A stretch of DNA of 64,000 bases from VAXT01 sp963827725 (GTDB lineage: Bacteria; Actinomycetota; Thermoleophilia; Gaiellales; Gaiellaceae), in assembly GCA_963827725.1 (NCBI GenBank), contig CAWHBM010000001.1, forward strand, positions 682,001 through 746,000, in the 5' to 3' direction. The notes beneath the pieces were generated by a model, which was given only the letters and a program-made list of their open reading frames with translations, was not told where the DNA came from and searched no databases. The translations under genes were made by a program, and so were the position numbers. Position 1 is the stretch's first letter; every line of letters starts with the position of its first letter. Positions 42,938 through 51,582 of this stretch are shown piece after piece.

Positions 42938-44707
42938 ATGGCGCCCTTCACCAAGGTCCTCGTCGCAAACCGCGGAGAAATCGCGATCCGGATCTCTCGA
43001 ACGCTCCGTGAGCTGGGGATCTCCCCGGTCGCCGTTTACTCCGAGGCGGACCGTGGGGCGCTGCACGTCGGCTTCGCGGACGAGGCATATCTCGTCGGCC
43101 CCGGCGCACCTGCGGAGAGCTACCTGAACCAGGAACGGATCCTGGAGGCCGCAAAGCGTGCAAGCGTGGAAGCCGTGCACCCCGGCTACGGGTTCCTGGC
43201 CGAGAACGCCGACTTCGCTCGCGCTGTCGAGACCGCAGGGCTCGTCTGGATCGGCCCGCCGCCGGAGGCAATGGAATTGATGGGTTCGAAGGTCGCCGCA
43301 CGCCAGACGATGAGCGCCGCTGGAGTGCCGATCATTCCCGGGACGACCGAGCCGGCCGAGTCCGCCGACGAGGTGCGACGGCTCGGGGAGGAGCTCGGAT
43401 GGCCGATTGCGATCAAGGCCTCGGCCGGCGGAGGCGGCAAGGGTCTGAAGGTCGTCGGATCTCCGGACGAAGTCGAGCGTGCGTATGAGACCGCGCGGCG
43501 AGAAGGGCAGGCGTACTTCTCCGATCCGGCCGTCTACGTCGAGCGCTACCTTGAGGACCCGCGCCATGTCGAGGTACAGGTGCTCGCCGACGCGCACGGC
43601 GCAGTCATTCACCTGGGCGAGCGCGAGTGCACGATCCAGCGTCGCCACCAGAAGCTCGTCGAGGAGACGCCATCGCCGGCGGTCGACGACGAGCTCCGTG
43701 CTCGCATCGGCCAGATCGCCGTCGACGCGGCCCGCGCCGTCGGCTACCGCTCGGCGGGCACGATCGAGGGTTTGCTCTCCAGTGAGGGTGAGTACTTCTT
43801 CCTGGAGATGAACACCCGGATCCAGGTCGAGCACACCGTGACCGAGCTCGTGACGGGGCTCGACCTCGTCCGCGAGCAGGTTCTAATCGCGGCCGGAGAG
43901 CCGCTATCGCTTCGCCAGGAGGATGTGCGACTGAGCGGGCACGCGATCGAGTGCCGGATCAACGCGGAGGATCCCTCCAAGGGCTTTCTGCCTGCGCCTG
44001 GGAGGATCACGAGCTACCGGGAGCCTGCCGGACCGGGGGTGAGAGTGGATTCCGGCGTTGGCGAGGGAAGCGAGGTGGTCGGCCTCTACGACCCTCTGAT
44101 CGCGAAACTGTGCGTTCACGGGGCGGACCGAGAGCATGCACGCCGGCGAATGCTGCGAGCGCTCGGCGAGTACGAGATCGGCGGCGTGACGACGCTCGTG
44201 GGCTTCCATCGCGCGCTCCTCGAGCACGCATGCTTCGTGGCCGGGGAGACGTGCCGTGGCGTGATCGAGTCCGAAGAGCTCGCGGATCGTGCAGAGCAGT
44301 TGTCTCATTTGACAACGAGTGTAGCGAGTGCATCGGACGGGCGGCTGCGCGAGCGGGTCGTCCAGGCGGAGGTCGAGGGGCGACACTTCGAGGTCAAGCT
44401 GCTCGTGCCGGAGCCGCCCCATGCCGAGCTCGCCCGTCGCCGACACGACCGTGAGGCTCTTCAAGCCCACGACGGCGCTGCGCGAGACGCGATCGTCACG
44501 CCGATGCAGGGGACGGTGCTTGCGGTCGAGGTGAGCGACGGCGACGAGGTGGAGGCCGGCCAGGTCGTCTGCGTCGTCGAGGCGATGAAGATGGAGAACG
44601 AGATCACGGCGCCTCGCGCCGGAACCGTGTCGGAGCTCGGCGTCGAGGCGGGCCAGTCCGTCTCGACCGGCCAGGTGATCTGCCTCGTGACACAGGACGC
44701 CGGTTGA
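42938..44707 (+). CDS. biotin-dependent acyl-CoA carboxylase alpha subunit (biotin carboxylase + BCCP)
   Basis: 589 residues. Biotin carboxylase domain: KVLVANRGEIAIRI, SAGGGGKGLKVV (ATP grasp loop), MNTRIQVEHTVTE and catalytic region to about 445. The C-terminal carrier domain has the biotinylation motif VEAMKMEN near residue 550. Works with the carboxyltransferase at 37370 to form malonyl- or methylmalonyl-CoA. It overlaps the next gene by four bases. Confidence 0.95.
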   Translation: MAPFTKVLVANRGEIAIRISRTLRELGISPVAVYSEADRGALHVGFADEAYLVGPGAPAESYLNQERILEAAKRASVEAVHPGYGFLAENADFARAVETAGLVWIGPPPEAMELMGSKVAARQTMSAAGVPIIPGTTEPAESADEVRRLGEELGWPIAIKASAGGGGKGLKVVGSPDEVERAYETARREGQAYFSDPAVYVERYLEDPRHVEVQVLADAHGAVIHLGERECTIQRRHQKLVEETPSPAVDDELRARIGQIAVDAARAVGYRSAGTIEGLLSSEGEYFFLEMNTRIQVEHTVTELVTGLDLVREQVLIAAGEPLSLRQEDVRLSGHAIECRINAEDPSKGFLPAPGRITSYREPAGPGVRVDSGVGEGSEVVGLYDPLIAKLCVHGADREHARRRMLRALGEYEIGGVTTLVGFHRALLEHACFVAGETCRGVIESEELADRAEQLSHLTTSVASASDGRLRERVVQAEVEGRHFEVKLLVPEPPHAELARRRHDREALQAHDGAARDAIVTPMQGTVLAVEVSDGDEVEAGQVVCVVEAMKMENEITAPRAGTVSELGVEAGQSVSTGQVICLVTQDAG

Positions 44708-45573
44708 CGGAACGCGGGCCTTTCTGCTCCGACCTCTCACGAGAGAACGACGAGCCGCTGGCGGCCACCGCCAGCCGAATCGACCACTGGTTTCTGATCG
44801 AGTACCGAGGCCTCTGGATGCGCGACGCGCTGCCGGGGAGCGGGCTCTCGGACCAGGTCAAGCAGCATCTACGCGAGCAGGTCGCTTCCGTCCCGCACGG
44901 CCGGCTCCTCTTCATCCGCCGGCCCGACCGCAGGCGCCGGCCGGAGCTCGTTGCCTTCGCCGCCTCCTCCCGGCCGGGTGAGGTGACCTTGAGCCGCTTC
45001 GAGTTCGAGGCATACGAGGATCTCCGCGGCGTCGACCTGCGGGCGGCGGGCACCCCGGCGGCGCAGCCATTGTTCCTCGTCTGCACGCACGGCAAGCACG
45101 ATCCGTGCTGCGCGCGGCACGGCCGGCCGTTGTTCGACGCGCTGCGGGACGAGCTCGAGCCCGACTGGGCCTGGCAGGTGACCCACATCGGCGGCGATCG
45201 CTTCGCGGGGAACCTCGTTTGCCTACCCGAAGGCCTCTACTACGGGCGCGTCGACCGCGAGGCGGCCGGATCCGTCCTCGACGAGCACTTTGCGCGTCGG
45301 GTGCTACTCGACCACTACCGAGGACGCTCCATCTACACGTTTCCGGTTCAGGCAGCCGAGCGCAGCATCCGGGAAGCGACCGGCCTCCTCGGCATCGACG
45401 ATCTGTCACTCGAGCGAGTCCGGCGGAGCAACGGCTCCTGTGAGGTCTTGTTCCAGGCGGGCGGCCGATCCCACAGGGTCCACGTCGAGGAGGAGCGAGG
45501 CGACTTCACGCTTCTCACCTGCACTTCTGAGGCGCCGAATCGGCCGCTCCGCTACGTCGTCAGTCCGCGCTGA
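44704..45573 (+). CDS. sucrase/ferredoxin-like family protein
   Basis: 289 residues, TTG start overlapping the carboxylase stop. Thioredoxin-fold ferredoxin motifs CTHGKHDPCCARHGRPLF and VTHIGGDRFAGNLVCLPEGLYYGRV identify the sucraseferredoxin-like family (PF06999), which binds a 2Fe-2S cluster through Cys and His. The C-terminal 60 residues form a small extra domain. Redox function expected; partner unknown. Confidence 0.88.
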   Translation: MTERGPFCSDLSRENDEPLAATASRIDHWFLIEYRGLWMRDALPGSGLSDQVKQHLREQVASVPHGRLLFIRRPDRRRRPELVAFAASSRPGEVTLSRFEFEAYEDLRGVDLRAAGTPAAQPLFLVCTHGKHDPCCARHGRPLFDALRDELEPDWAWQVTHIGGDRFAGNLVCLPEGLYYGRVDREAAGSVLDEHFARRVLLDHYRGRSIYTFPVQAAERSIREATGLLGIDDLSLERVRRSNGSCEVLFQAGGRSHRVHVEEERGDFTLLTCTSEAPNRPLRYVVSPR

Positions 45574-46786
45574 TCCGCAGGAATCCCTCGCGCACGAGCC
45601 GGCGACCCAGCACGAGGCGCCCTGCATCGTCCAGGCTTCCGGGGAGATCGGCGAGCCGGAACGAGCCCTCGGTAGCGGCCACGAACTCGAGCTCCGTCCC
45701 GATCCGCGCCGGCAATCGGAGATCTCGGCCCTCGAAGCTGAGCGTCGCTTCCTCGCCGCCGACGACGAGGTCGAAGATCACCGTCTCGCGCCGTTCGAGC
45801 GGCGTCTCGACGTCGAGCTCCTCGAGCGCGCGCACCTGGTCGAAGGCGTCCTCCCGAACGGGGCGCCGGCTCTGGACGAACAAGCGCCGCCGCCGAGACG
45901 AGACGGAGTCGGGGGTGAGGCGAGCGGCAAGCAGCTCGAGCAGCCCGTCCGGAGCCTCTCCGTCCGCGGGCACCCCTCGGCGCAGATCGACTTCCTCCTT
46001 GGCCGTCTCCTTCAAAGCGGCCTGCAGCGCGTCGAGCCACGTCGAGACGGAGACGCCGACGGTCAGGTGGAGCGAGGCCGTGTCCGAGGTCATCGCCTGG
46101 TGCAGCCAGCCGCGCGGCAGGTACAGGGTGTCGCCGGCCCGCATCATGACGTCGAGGACCGCCTCGCCGGGCTCGCCCATTTCCGGCGTGTACTTCTGGC
46201 TGCGCAGCGGCAGCTCGAGGACGGGCGGGTAGACGAGCCAGCGCTTCTCGCCCGCAACCTGGAGGCAGAAGACGTCGTGCGTGTCGTGATGAACCTTGAA
46301 TCCCTGCGCGGAAGGCGGCGTGTAGTAGGCGTTCGTCTGCGCTGGGTGGCCCAGCTCCCGCTCGAGATCGCGGCAGAACCGCGCCAGCGGTGGATGATGG
46401 ATGTGCAGCGCCTGGAGCACGATGGTCGCTCCGCGCTCGAACTCCGCTGCGACGCGCTCTACCCTGGCGGTTCCGGAGAACGGCGTCGGCGACCAGGAGA
46501 CGTCCTCGGCGTAGTCGGCGAGGGAATGCTTCTCGCCTTCCTTCACGACCCGGAAGGCCGGATGCCGAAGCCCGCCGCCCGTGACGCGCGCCTCGACCTC
46601 CTCGACCGAGAGGAGGTCGTCGAAGCGCCCCTCCTCGTCGCGCGGAACGAGGAGGGGTCTCTGCTCCCAGTACTCGTCGAAGAACCGCTCCGCCTGGACG
46701 GGTCCGACGCAGCGTTGAAGCGCGTTATGCGTCCGTGTCGTCTGAATCGGAGTCCGAACCGTCCGAGTCCGAGCCACCGCCGCCAC
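45560..46786 (-). CDS. cupin/JmjC-type 2-oxoglutarate oxygenase
   Basis: Up to 408 residues. Cupin_4 family (ribosomal oxygenase YcfD/RoxA-like): RFFDEYWEQRPLLV, the metal-binding HxD in KVHHDTHDVFCLQVAGEKRW, MRAGDTLYLPRGWLHQAM and a distal His in LHLTVGV. These enzymes hydroxylate ribosomal proteins using Fe(II). The start is uncertain: the GTGs at 46786 and 46777 lie inside the preceding acidic-peptide gene, and the recognisable fold begins near 46735. Confidence 0.85.
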   Translation of the reverse strand: MAAVARTRTVRTPIQTTRTHNALQRCVGPVQAERFFDEYWEQRPLLVPRDEEGRFDDLLSVEEVEARVTGGGLRHPAFRVVKEGEKHSLADYAEDVSWSPTPFSGTARVERVAAEFERGATIVLQALHIHHPPLARFCRDLERELGHPAQTNAYYTPPSAQGFKVHHDTHDVFCLQVAGEKRWLVYPPVLELPLRSQKYTPEMGEPGEAVLDVMMRAGDTLYLPRGWLHQAMTSDTASLHLTVGVSVSTWLDALQAALKETAKEEVDLRRGVPADGEAPDGLLELLAARLTPDSVSSRRRRLFVQSRRPVREDAFDQVRALEELDVETPLERRETVIFDLVVGGEEATLSFEGRDLRLPARIGTELEFVAATEGSFRLADLPGSLDDAGRLVLGRRLVREGFLRISAD

Positions 46787-46910
46787 CGCCGGTGTCCATG
46801 CCGTCGCTGTCGCCGTCGGTCCCGTCAGTATCGCCCTCGGCTGGCGTCTCGGACATGGCCGGCGCGCCCTGGATCTCCTCTTCGCCCAACGTGCTGTCGT
46901 GCTCGCTCAT
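46725..46910 (-). CDS. small acidic low-complexity protein (61 residues)
   Basis: ATG with an AGAAGGAG site. MSEHDSTLGEEEIQGAP is followed by a stretch of Asp, Ser, Gly and Thr (DSDGSDSDSDDTDA at the end). No fold is predicted. It overlaps the start of the cupin oxygenase gene, so the two are probably translated together; it might be a substrate or chaperone-like partner (speculative). Confidence 0.6.
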   Translation of the reverse strand: MSEHDSTLGEEEIQGAPAMSETPAEGDTDGTDGDSDGMDTGGGGGGSDSDGSDSDSDDTDA

Positions 46911-46961
46911 GCGGCTCCTTCTGTCGGTGACGGGCTGACTCTAAGCTAGAGTCGCCGCCCG

Positions 46962-48104
46962 GTGGACCTCTACGAGTACCAGGGCAAGGAGCTCTTCAAG
47001 CGGTTCGGGATTCCCGTCTCCGAGGGGCGGCTCGCGTCGAGCGCTGAGGAGGCGCGCGCGGCGGCCGAGGAGATCGGCGGGCAGGTCGTCGTCAAGGCCC
47101 AGGTGCTGACCGGGGGACGAGGGAAGGCCGGCGGGATCAAGCTCGCGAGCTCTCCCGAGGAAGCCGCGCAGCACGCCGAAGCGATCCTGGGACTGGACAT
47201 CAACGGCCACGTCGTCCGCAGGCTCTGGATCGAGAAGGCCTCCGAGATCGCGCGCGAGTACTACCTCTCGGTCACGTTCGACCGCGGCGAGAAACAGGCG
47301 CTCTTCATGCTCACCAGGGAGGGCGGGATCGACATCGAGGAGGTCGCCGCCAATCGGCCGGAGGCGCTCGCCCGACTGCACGTCGATCCACTCGAGGGCT
47401 TCCAGCCCTACCAGGCTCGCCGCCTCATCTACGGCGCGGGAATCGACGACCCGAACGAGCAGAAGCAGATCATGAGCATCATCCAGAAGCTGTACGACGC
47501 CTTCGTCGGCGCGGACTCGATGCTCTGCGAGATCAACCCGCTGATCGTGACGCCGGAAGGCGAGGTGAAGGCGCTCGACTCGAAGTTCACGGTCGACGAC
47601 AACGCGCTCTACAGGCACGCCGACATCGCAGAGATGCGCGACCTCGAGGCCTACCCGCCCGAGGAGCGCGCCGCGCGCGAGAAGGACGTCACGTACGTGA
47701 AGCTCGACGGTGAGGTCGGCATTCTCGGGAACGGCGCCGGGCTCGTCATGTCGACGCTGGACGTGATCGCGCTCGCGGGCGGCCGGCCGGCGAACTTCTG
47801 CGACCTCGGCGGCGGTGGGGATGCCCAGGGCGTCACGGATGCGCTCGAGATCATCAGCGCCGACCCGCAGGTGCGGTCGATCCTGTTCAACATCTTCGCC
47901 GGCATCACGCGCTGCGACGAGGTCGCGCGCGGAATTCTCCAGGCGCTCGACACGACGAAGATCGAGCACCAGATCGTCGTCCGCTTCGACGGGACGAACG
48001 CCGAGGAGGGTCGGCAGATCCTCGCTGACGCGGGCCGGGACAACATTCACGTCGAGTCGACGATGCTCGACGCGGCCAAGCGCGCCGTGGAGTTGGCGGC
48101 ATGA
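46962..48104 (+). CDS. sucC: succinyl-CoA synthetase beta subunit
   Basis: 380 residues, GTG start. ATP-grasp domain: DLYEYQGKELFKRFGIP, QVLTGGRGKAGGIKLA, EINPLIVTPEGEVKALDSKF; C-terminal CoA-ligase part with GNGAGLVMSTLDVI, ANFCDLGGGGDA and NIFAGITRCD. Forms succinate and ATP/GTP from succinyl-CoA with SucD, whose gene follows after an interposed methyltransferase. Confidence 0.95.
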   Translation: MDLYEYQGKELFKRFGIPVSEGRLASSAEEARAAAEEIGGQVVVKAQVLTGGRGKAGGIKLASSPEEAAQHAEAILGLDINGHVVRRLWIEKASEIAREYYLSVTFDRGEKQALFMLTREGGIDIEEVAANRPEALARLHVDPLEGFQPYQARRLIYGAGIDDPNEQKQIMSIIQKLYDAFVGADSMLCEINPLIVTPEGEVKALDSKFTVDDNALYRHADIAEMRDLEAYPPEERAAREKDVTYVKLDGEVGILGNGAGLVMSTLDVIALAGGRPANFCDLGGGGDAQGVTDALEIISADPQVRSILFNIFAGITRCDEVARGILQALDTTKIEHQIVVRFDGTNAEEGRQILADAGRDNIHVESTMLDAAKRAVELAA

Positions 48105-49615
48105 CCGACGTGTGGTCGGAGCGCGCCGAGGCGTATCGCGAGAGCGACGCGCACCGGCTGGGCCGCGACCTCGACCTATTTGCCGAATGGGCTGAGGGCG
48201 AGACCGCTCTCGACGTCGCAACCGGAGGTGGGCACGTTGCGAACCGGCTGCGCGAAGCCGGGCTCAACGTCGTGACCACCGACCCGGCTCCAGGCATGAA
48301 GCCGGACGTGATCAGTCGCGCCGAGGAGATTCCGTTTGCCGATGCGAGCTTCGACGTCGTCGCGTGCCGGGTAGCCGCGCATCACTTCCAGGATCCATCG
48401 GCCGCACTGAAGGAGATGGCACGCGTCAGCCGGTCGTTGGTGCTCGTCGCGGACAACCTCTACCTGGGCGAGCCCGGGGAGGAGGCCGATCGCCTGCACG
48501 ACCCGACTCACGTCCGTAACTACAGCGAAGAAGAGTGGCGGCAGATGTTCGACGATGCCGGACTCGACGTGGAGGCGTTCGAGCGCGAGGACAAACGGAT
48601 CGACTTCGAGTCATGGCTCGAGCGCTCCGGGACACCCCCCGACGACGCCGTTCGAGCGCGCGAGCTCCTGGCCGACCGTATCGAGGACGGCAAGCTCCGG
48701 CTCGACCGCGGCATCTTCAAGGGAAGGAGTTCGCTGATGGCGATCATCGTCACCAACGAGACCAAGCTCGTCGTCCAGGGCCTGACCGGGAGCGAAGGCT
48801 CATTCCACGGCGTGCGGAACCGCGACTACGGCACGAACGTCGTCGCCGGAGTGACGCCGGGCAAAGGAGGCCAGGACGTCCAGGGGATCCCCGTCTTCGA
48901 CACCGTCGCCGAAGCGGTTACCGAGGCTGGTGCCAACACGGCGATGGTCTTCGTGCCGGCGCGCTTCGCGGCGGATGCCATCTACGAGGACATCGACGCC
49001 GGAATCGAGACGATCATCTGCATCGCCGAGGGACTTCCGGCGCACGAGATGCTGCGGGTCTTCAACTACCTCAAGCCACGCGGAATCACGCTCCTCGGCC
49101 CGAACTGCCCTGGCGCTCTCTCGCCCGGGAAGGCAAACGTCGGGATCATCCCGGCAGAGGTCTTCCGCGAAGGCCGAATCGGGCTCGTCAGCCGGTCGGG
49201 CACGCTGACCTACCAGATCGGCTACGAGCTGGCTCAGCTCGGGCTCGGAAACTCGACGATCGTGGGCATCGGCGGCGACCCCGTCGTGGGCTCGTCCTTC
49301 ATCGACGTCCTCGGGCGCTTCGAAGCAGACGACCAGACCGAGGTGATCGTCATGGTCGGCGAGATCGGCGGCGACGAGGAGGAGAAGGCGGCTCGATACA
49401 TCGACGCGGAGATGTCGAAGCCGGTCGTCGCGTACATCGCCGGGTTCACTGCTCCGCCCGGCAAGACCATGGGCCACGCCGGCGCGATCATCTCCGGCTC
49501 CTCCGGGACCGCCCAGGCGAAGAAGGAAGCGCTCGAGGCGGTGGGCGTCCGGGTCGGGACGACGCCGACCGAGGTCGCGGAGCTGGCTGCCGAGACGGCC
49601 GGCGCCCGCGCTTAG
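48101..49615 (+). CDS. SAM methyltransferase ORF reading in frame into SucD
   Basis: 504 residues in one open frame, ATG overlapping the sucC stop (ATGA). Residues 1-205 are a class I methyltransferase (type 11): ALDVATGGGHVANRLREAGLNVVTTDPAP (motif I), IPFADASFDVVACRVAAHHF (motif II). No stop separates it from MAIIVTNETK, the start of SucD at residue 213. Either a methyltransferase-SucD fusion is made, or the methyltransferase is a minor read-through form and SucD is made from its own start. A gene between sucC and sucD is unusual. Confidence 0.7.
   Translation: MTDVWSERAEAYRESDAHRLGRDLDLFAEWAEGETALDVATGGGHVANRLREAGLNVVTTDPAPGMKPDVISRAEEIPFADASFDVVACRVAAHHFQDPSAALKEMARVSRSLVLVADNLYLGEPGEEADRLHDPTHVRNYSEEEWRQMFDDAGLDVEAFEREDKRIDFESWLERSGTPPDDAVRARELLADRIEDGKLRLDRGIFKGRSSLMAIIVTNETKLVVQGLTGSEGSFHGVRNRDYGTNVVAGVTPGKGGQDVQGIPVFDTVAEAVTEAGANTAMVFVPARFAADAIYEDIDAGIETIICIAEGLPAHEMLRVFNYLKPRGITLLGPNCPGALSPGKANVGIIPAEVFREGRIGLVSRSGTLTYQIGYELAQLGLGNSTIVGIGGDPVVGSSFIDVLGRFEADDQTEVIVMVGEIGGDEEEKAARYIDAEMSKPVVAYIAGFTAPPGKTMGHAGAIISGSSGTAQAKKEALEAVGVRVGTTPTEVAELAAETAGARA
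48737..49615 (+). CDS. sucD: succinyl-CoA synthetase alpha subunit (internal start)
   Basis: 292 residues, the normal SucD length, from an ATG preceded by GGAAGGAG at seven bases. VVQGLTGSEGSFHG (CoA site), NVVAGVTPGKGG, GPNCPGALSPGKANVGIIP, IGGDPVVGSSFIDVL and the phosphohistidine loop GHAGAIISG are all present. The internal ribosome-binding site argues for independent synthesis of SucD despite the continuous upstream frame. Confidence 0.92.
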   Translation: MAIIVTNETKLVVQGLTGSEGSFHGVRNRDYGTNVVAGVTPGKGGQDVQGIPVFDTVAEAVTEAGANTAMVFVPARFAADAIYEDIDAGIETIICIAEGLPAHEMLRVFNYLKPRGITLLGPNCPGALSPGKANVGIIPAEVFREGRIGLVSRSGTLTYQIGYELAQLGLGNSTIVGIGGDPVVGSSFIDVLGRFEADDQTEVIVMVGEIGGDEEEKAARYIDAEMSKPVVAYIAGFTAPPGKTMGHAGAIISGSSGTAQAKKEALEAVGVRVGTTPTEVAELAAETAGARA

Positions 49616-50010
49616 CTCCGCACGGCGAACGTCACGCGTGGCCGCGCCCCGAAGTTCCGGCTGTAGCGGGGGCCCCATTGCGGGGCGCGCACGGTCCAGG
49701 TGCCGCGGCGGCTGAAGACGAAGGCGCCCGCCCAGACGAACCGGCTCCTCTTCGTGCGTCGAACGACGACACGCGAGACTCGCCCCGTCGGCGAGACGAC
49801 CTCGACTCGAAACGGGTAGTTCACGTTCGCAGGCTCGAGGCGGCAGCACGTCCCGTTGGCGCGGTACTTCGTCCAGTACGGGCGCAGCTGGACGACTGAC
49901 GAGGCGCCTTTCTTGGGAGTGCCCGGCACCACCGAGAGCTTCACCTCGAGCGCGGCAAATGCAGAGGCGGGCACGACAAGCGCGAGGACTGCGGCCGCGA
50001 GGAGCTTCAT
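49612..50010 (-). CDS. small secreted protein, unknown
   Basis: 132 residues from the ATG at 50010. Signal peptide MKLLAAAVLALVVPASAFAA; mature part basic and beta-rich with a Cys-Cys pair (GTCCRLEP) and RRGTWTVRAPQWGP, resembling secreted Ig-like or copper-resistance-like small domains but not assignable. 3' end overlaps the sucD end by four bases; divergent from the aminotransferase gene. Confidence 0.7.
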   Translation of the reverse strand: MKLLAAAVLALVVPASAFAALEVKLSVVPGTPKKGASSVVQLRPYWTKYRANGTCCRLEPANVNYPFRVEVVSPTGRVSRVVVRRTKRSRFVWAGAFVFSRRGTWTVRAPQWGPRYSRNFGARPRVTFAVRS

Positions 50011-50038
50011 GTCCGGACTGAATTCTAGGGTGCCTTGC

Positions 50039-51091
50039 GTGCAGCCCATCTCCCTCGCGCGCGGCGTTCCTGCGCCGGACTGCATTCCGGTCGAGGAGTT
50101 GGGCGACTGTGCGCGTGCCGCGCTCGCGAGAGACGGGAGCACGATCCTGAGCTACGGCGCTGCGGGAGGGTATGCGCCGCTGCGCGAATGGATCGCCGAG
50201 CGCCATGACGTCGAGCCCGATCGCGTCGTGCTGACTAATGGGTCGCTGGAGGGCTTTCTCTTCCTCGCGAAGCTGCTCGCGCCGCGAGGGCCGGTGCTCG
50301 TCGAGGCGCCGACGTACGACCGTCCGTTGAAGATTCTCGCCGCCCTCGGCGCGGAGGTCGTTCCCGTTCCGCTCGACGACGAAGTGACGGCTGGCTCCGC
50401 CGCATTCCTGTACACGATCCCCACCTTCCAGAATCCGAGTGGACGAACGCTTCCCTTCGCGCTGCGCGAATGGCTCGCGACTCTTGCGAAGGGCGGTGCG
50501 CTCATCTTCGAGGACGATCCCTACGGTCTCGTCCGCTTCGAAGGCGAGGCTCCGCCGACGGTGTTCGAGCTCGCAGGCGGCGAGAACGTCGTCTACAGCT
50601 CCTCGTTCTCGAAGACGATCGCGCCAGGTCTCCGTGTGGGCTACCTCGTCCTTCCGGACGGGCTCGCCGGCGAAGTCGAGGCCGCCGCCGCGGCCGCGTA
50701 CATCACCCCCGCGCTCCTGGGGCAGGCGACCGTGCACGAGTTTCTGCGCCGTGGCAGCCTCGAACCCAACCTCGAGCGTGTCTGCGACCTGCTGCGGACG
50801 CGTCGCGACGCGATGATCGGCGCTCTCGAGCGGCACCTTCCCGAGGCGACGTGGACCGAGCCCCAGGGCGGTTACTTCCTCTGGCTCGGGCTGCCGCCTG
50901 GCGTTGAGACCTCGGAGCTACGGCCCGAGGGCGTCACTTTCGTTCCCGGCGCGGAGTTCTTCGTCGGCACGGGCGGTGAGTCGGCCGTCCGCCTCGCCTT
51001 CAGCTACGCGTCGCCTGCCGAGGTCGAGGAGGGTGTGCGGCGACTCGCATCAGCCGTTCGCGCTGCCATGCACCTCCGCCGCGCGGCCTGA
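50039..51091 (+). CDS. class I/II PLP aminotransferase (2-aminoadipate/MocR-type domain)
   Basis: 350 residues from GTG. LSYGAAGGYAPLREWIAERHDVEPDRVVLTNGSLEGF, PTYDRPLKIL, YTIPTFQNPSGRT, FEDDPYGLVRF, and the PLP Lys in SSFSKTIAPGLRVGYLV match LysN-like aminotransferases that lack the GntR domain. Substrates in this group include 2-aminoadipate and branched or aromatic amino acids. Confidence 0.9.
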   Translation: MQPISLARGVPAPDCIPVEELGDCARAALARDGSTILSYGAAGGYAPLREWIAERHDVEPDRVVLTNGSLEGFLFLAKLLAPRGPVLVEAPTYDRPLKILAALGAEVVPVPLDDEVTAGSAAFLYTIPTFQNPSGRTLPFALREWLATLAKGGALIFEDDPYGLVRFEGEAPPTVFELAGGENVVYSSSFSKTIAPGLRVGYLVLPDGLAGEVEAAAAAAYITPALLGQATVHEFLRRGSLEPNLERVCDLLRTRRDAMIGALERHLPEATWTEPQGGYFLWLGLPPGVETSELRPEGVTFVPGAEFFVGTGGESAVRLAFSYASPAEVEEGVRRLASAVRAAMHLRRAA

Positions 51092-51319
51092 CTGACGGCG
51101 CCGCCGGTAGAGCTGCGAGAGCATGACGCCGCCGAGGAAGCCGAGCGCCAGCGGCAAGAGAATCAGCCAGATCAGCGATGTTCGCGCGTTGAAGAGAACG
51201 AAGTCGACGCTGACCTGGTCGTCGTTCTTGACGACGAACGCGATCACCCAGGCGACGATCAGGACGAGGGCAATGAGAGTCGCGTAAAGCCGAGGCTGCC
51301 AGTCCTCGATCGGACCCAT
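51050..51319 (-). CDS. LapA-domain (DUF1049) membrane protein
   Basis: 89 residues: N-terminal TM (LYATLIALVLIVAWVIAFVV), short loop KNDDQVSVDFVLFNARTSL, second TM (IWLILLPLALGFLGGVM) then LYRRRRQ. This is the lipopolysaccharide assembly LapA domain shape; in actinobacteria its role is unknown. The 3' end overlaps the aminotransferase gene by 42 bases. Confidence 0.87.
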   Translation of the reverse strand: MGPIEDWQPRLYATLIALVLIVAWVIAFVVKNDDQVSVDFVLFNARTSLIWLILLPLALGFLGGVMLSQLYRRRRQSGRAAEVHGSANG

Positions 51320-51394
51320 CGGTTCGCCGGCGAAAAAGGCGCATCAGAAGTGAGTCTAAGACCGAATCGAACGAATCCACCAACAACTGCCGCC

Positions 51395-51582
51395 GGAGCC
51401 GGGCTTAGCCCGGCGGGAGGCCCGCAAGCGGATCGGAAGCAGATGAATTGAGCAACCAGCTCACCGGCCCACTGCGCGGTTACATCAGGACCACGGTCGC
51501 AAGGAGGGGGCCCACGGGGGAACCAGGGGTTCCCACGTGAAAGCGGTTGTCCAGCGCGCCGCTACGCGGCGTGCTGGACAAC
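51395..51582. repeat. three-hairpin structured intergenic region
   Basis: Three strong dyads lie within 190 bases: GCCGGGC-TTA-GCCCGGC (51398-51414), GGGAACC-AGG-GGTTCCC (51518-51534), and a 17-bp stem with one G-U pair (51546-51582). The last overlaps the stop codon of the CxxC small-protein gene and is probably its terminator. The first is part of a 25-base motif repeated at 58809-58833. No known RNA family recognised. Confidence 0.65.

Noticed and set aside
51320..51561. Known housekeeping ncRNA in the structured intergenic region
   Set aside because: Strong hairpins exist, but no recognisable 6S, tmRNA, RNase P or SRP signature; reported only as structure.
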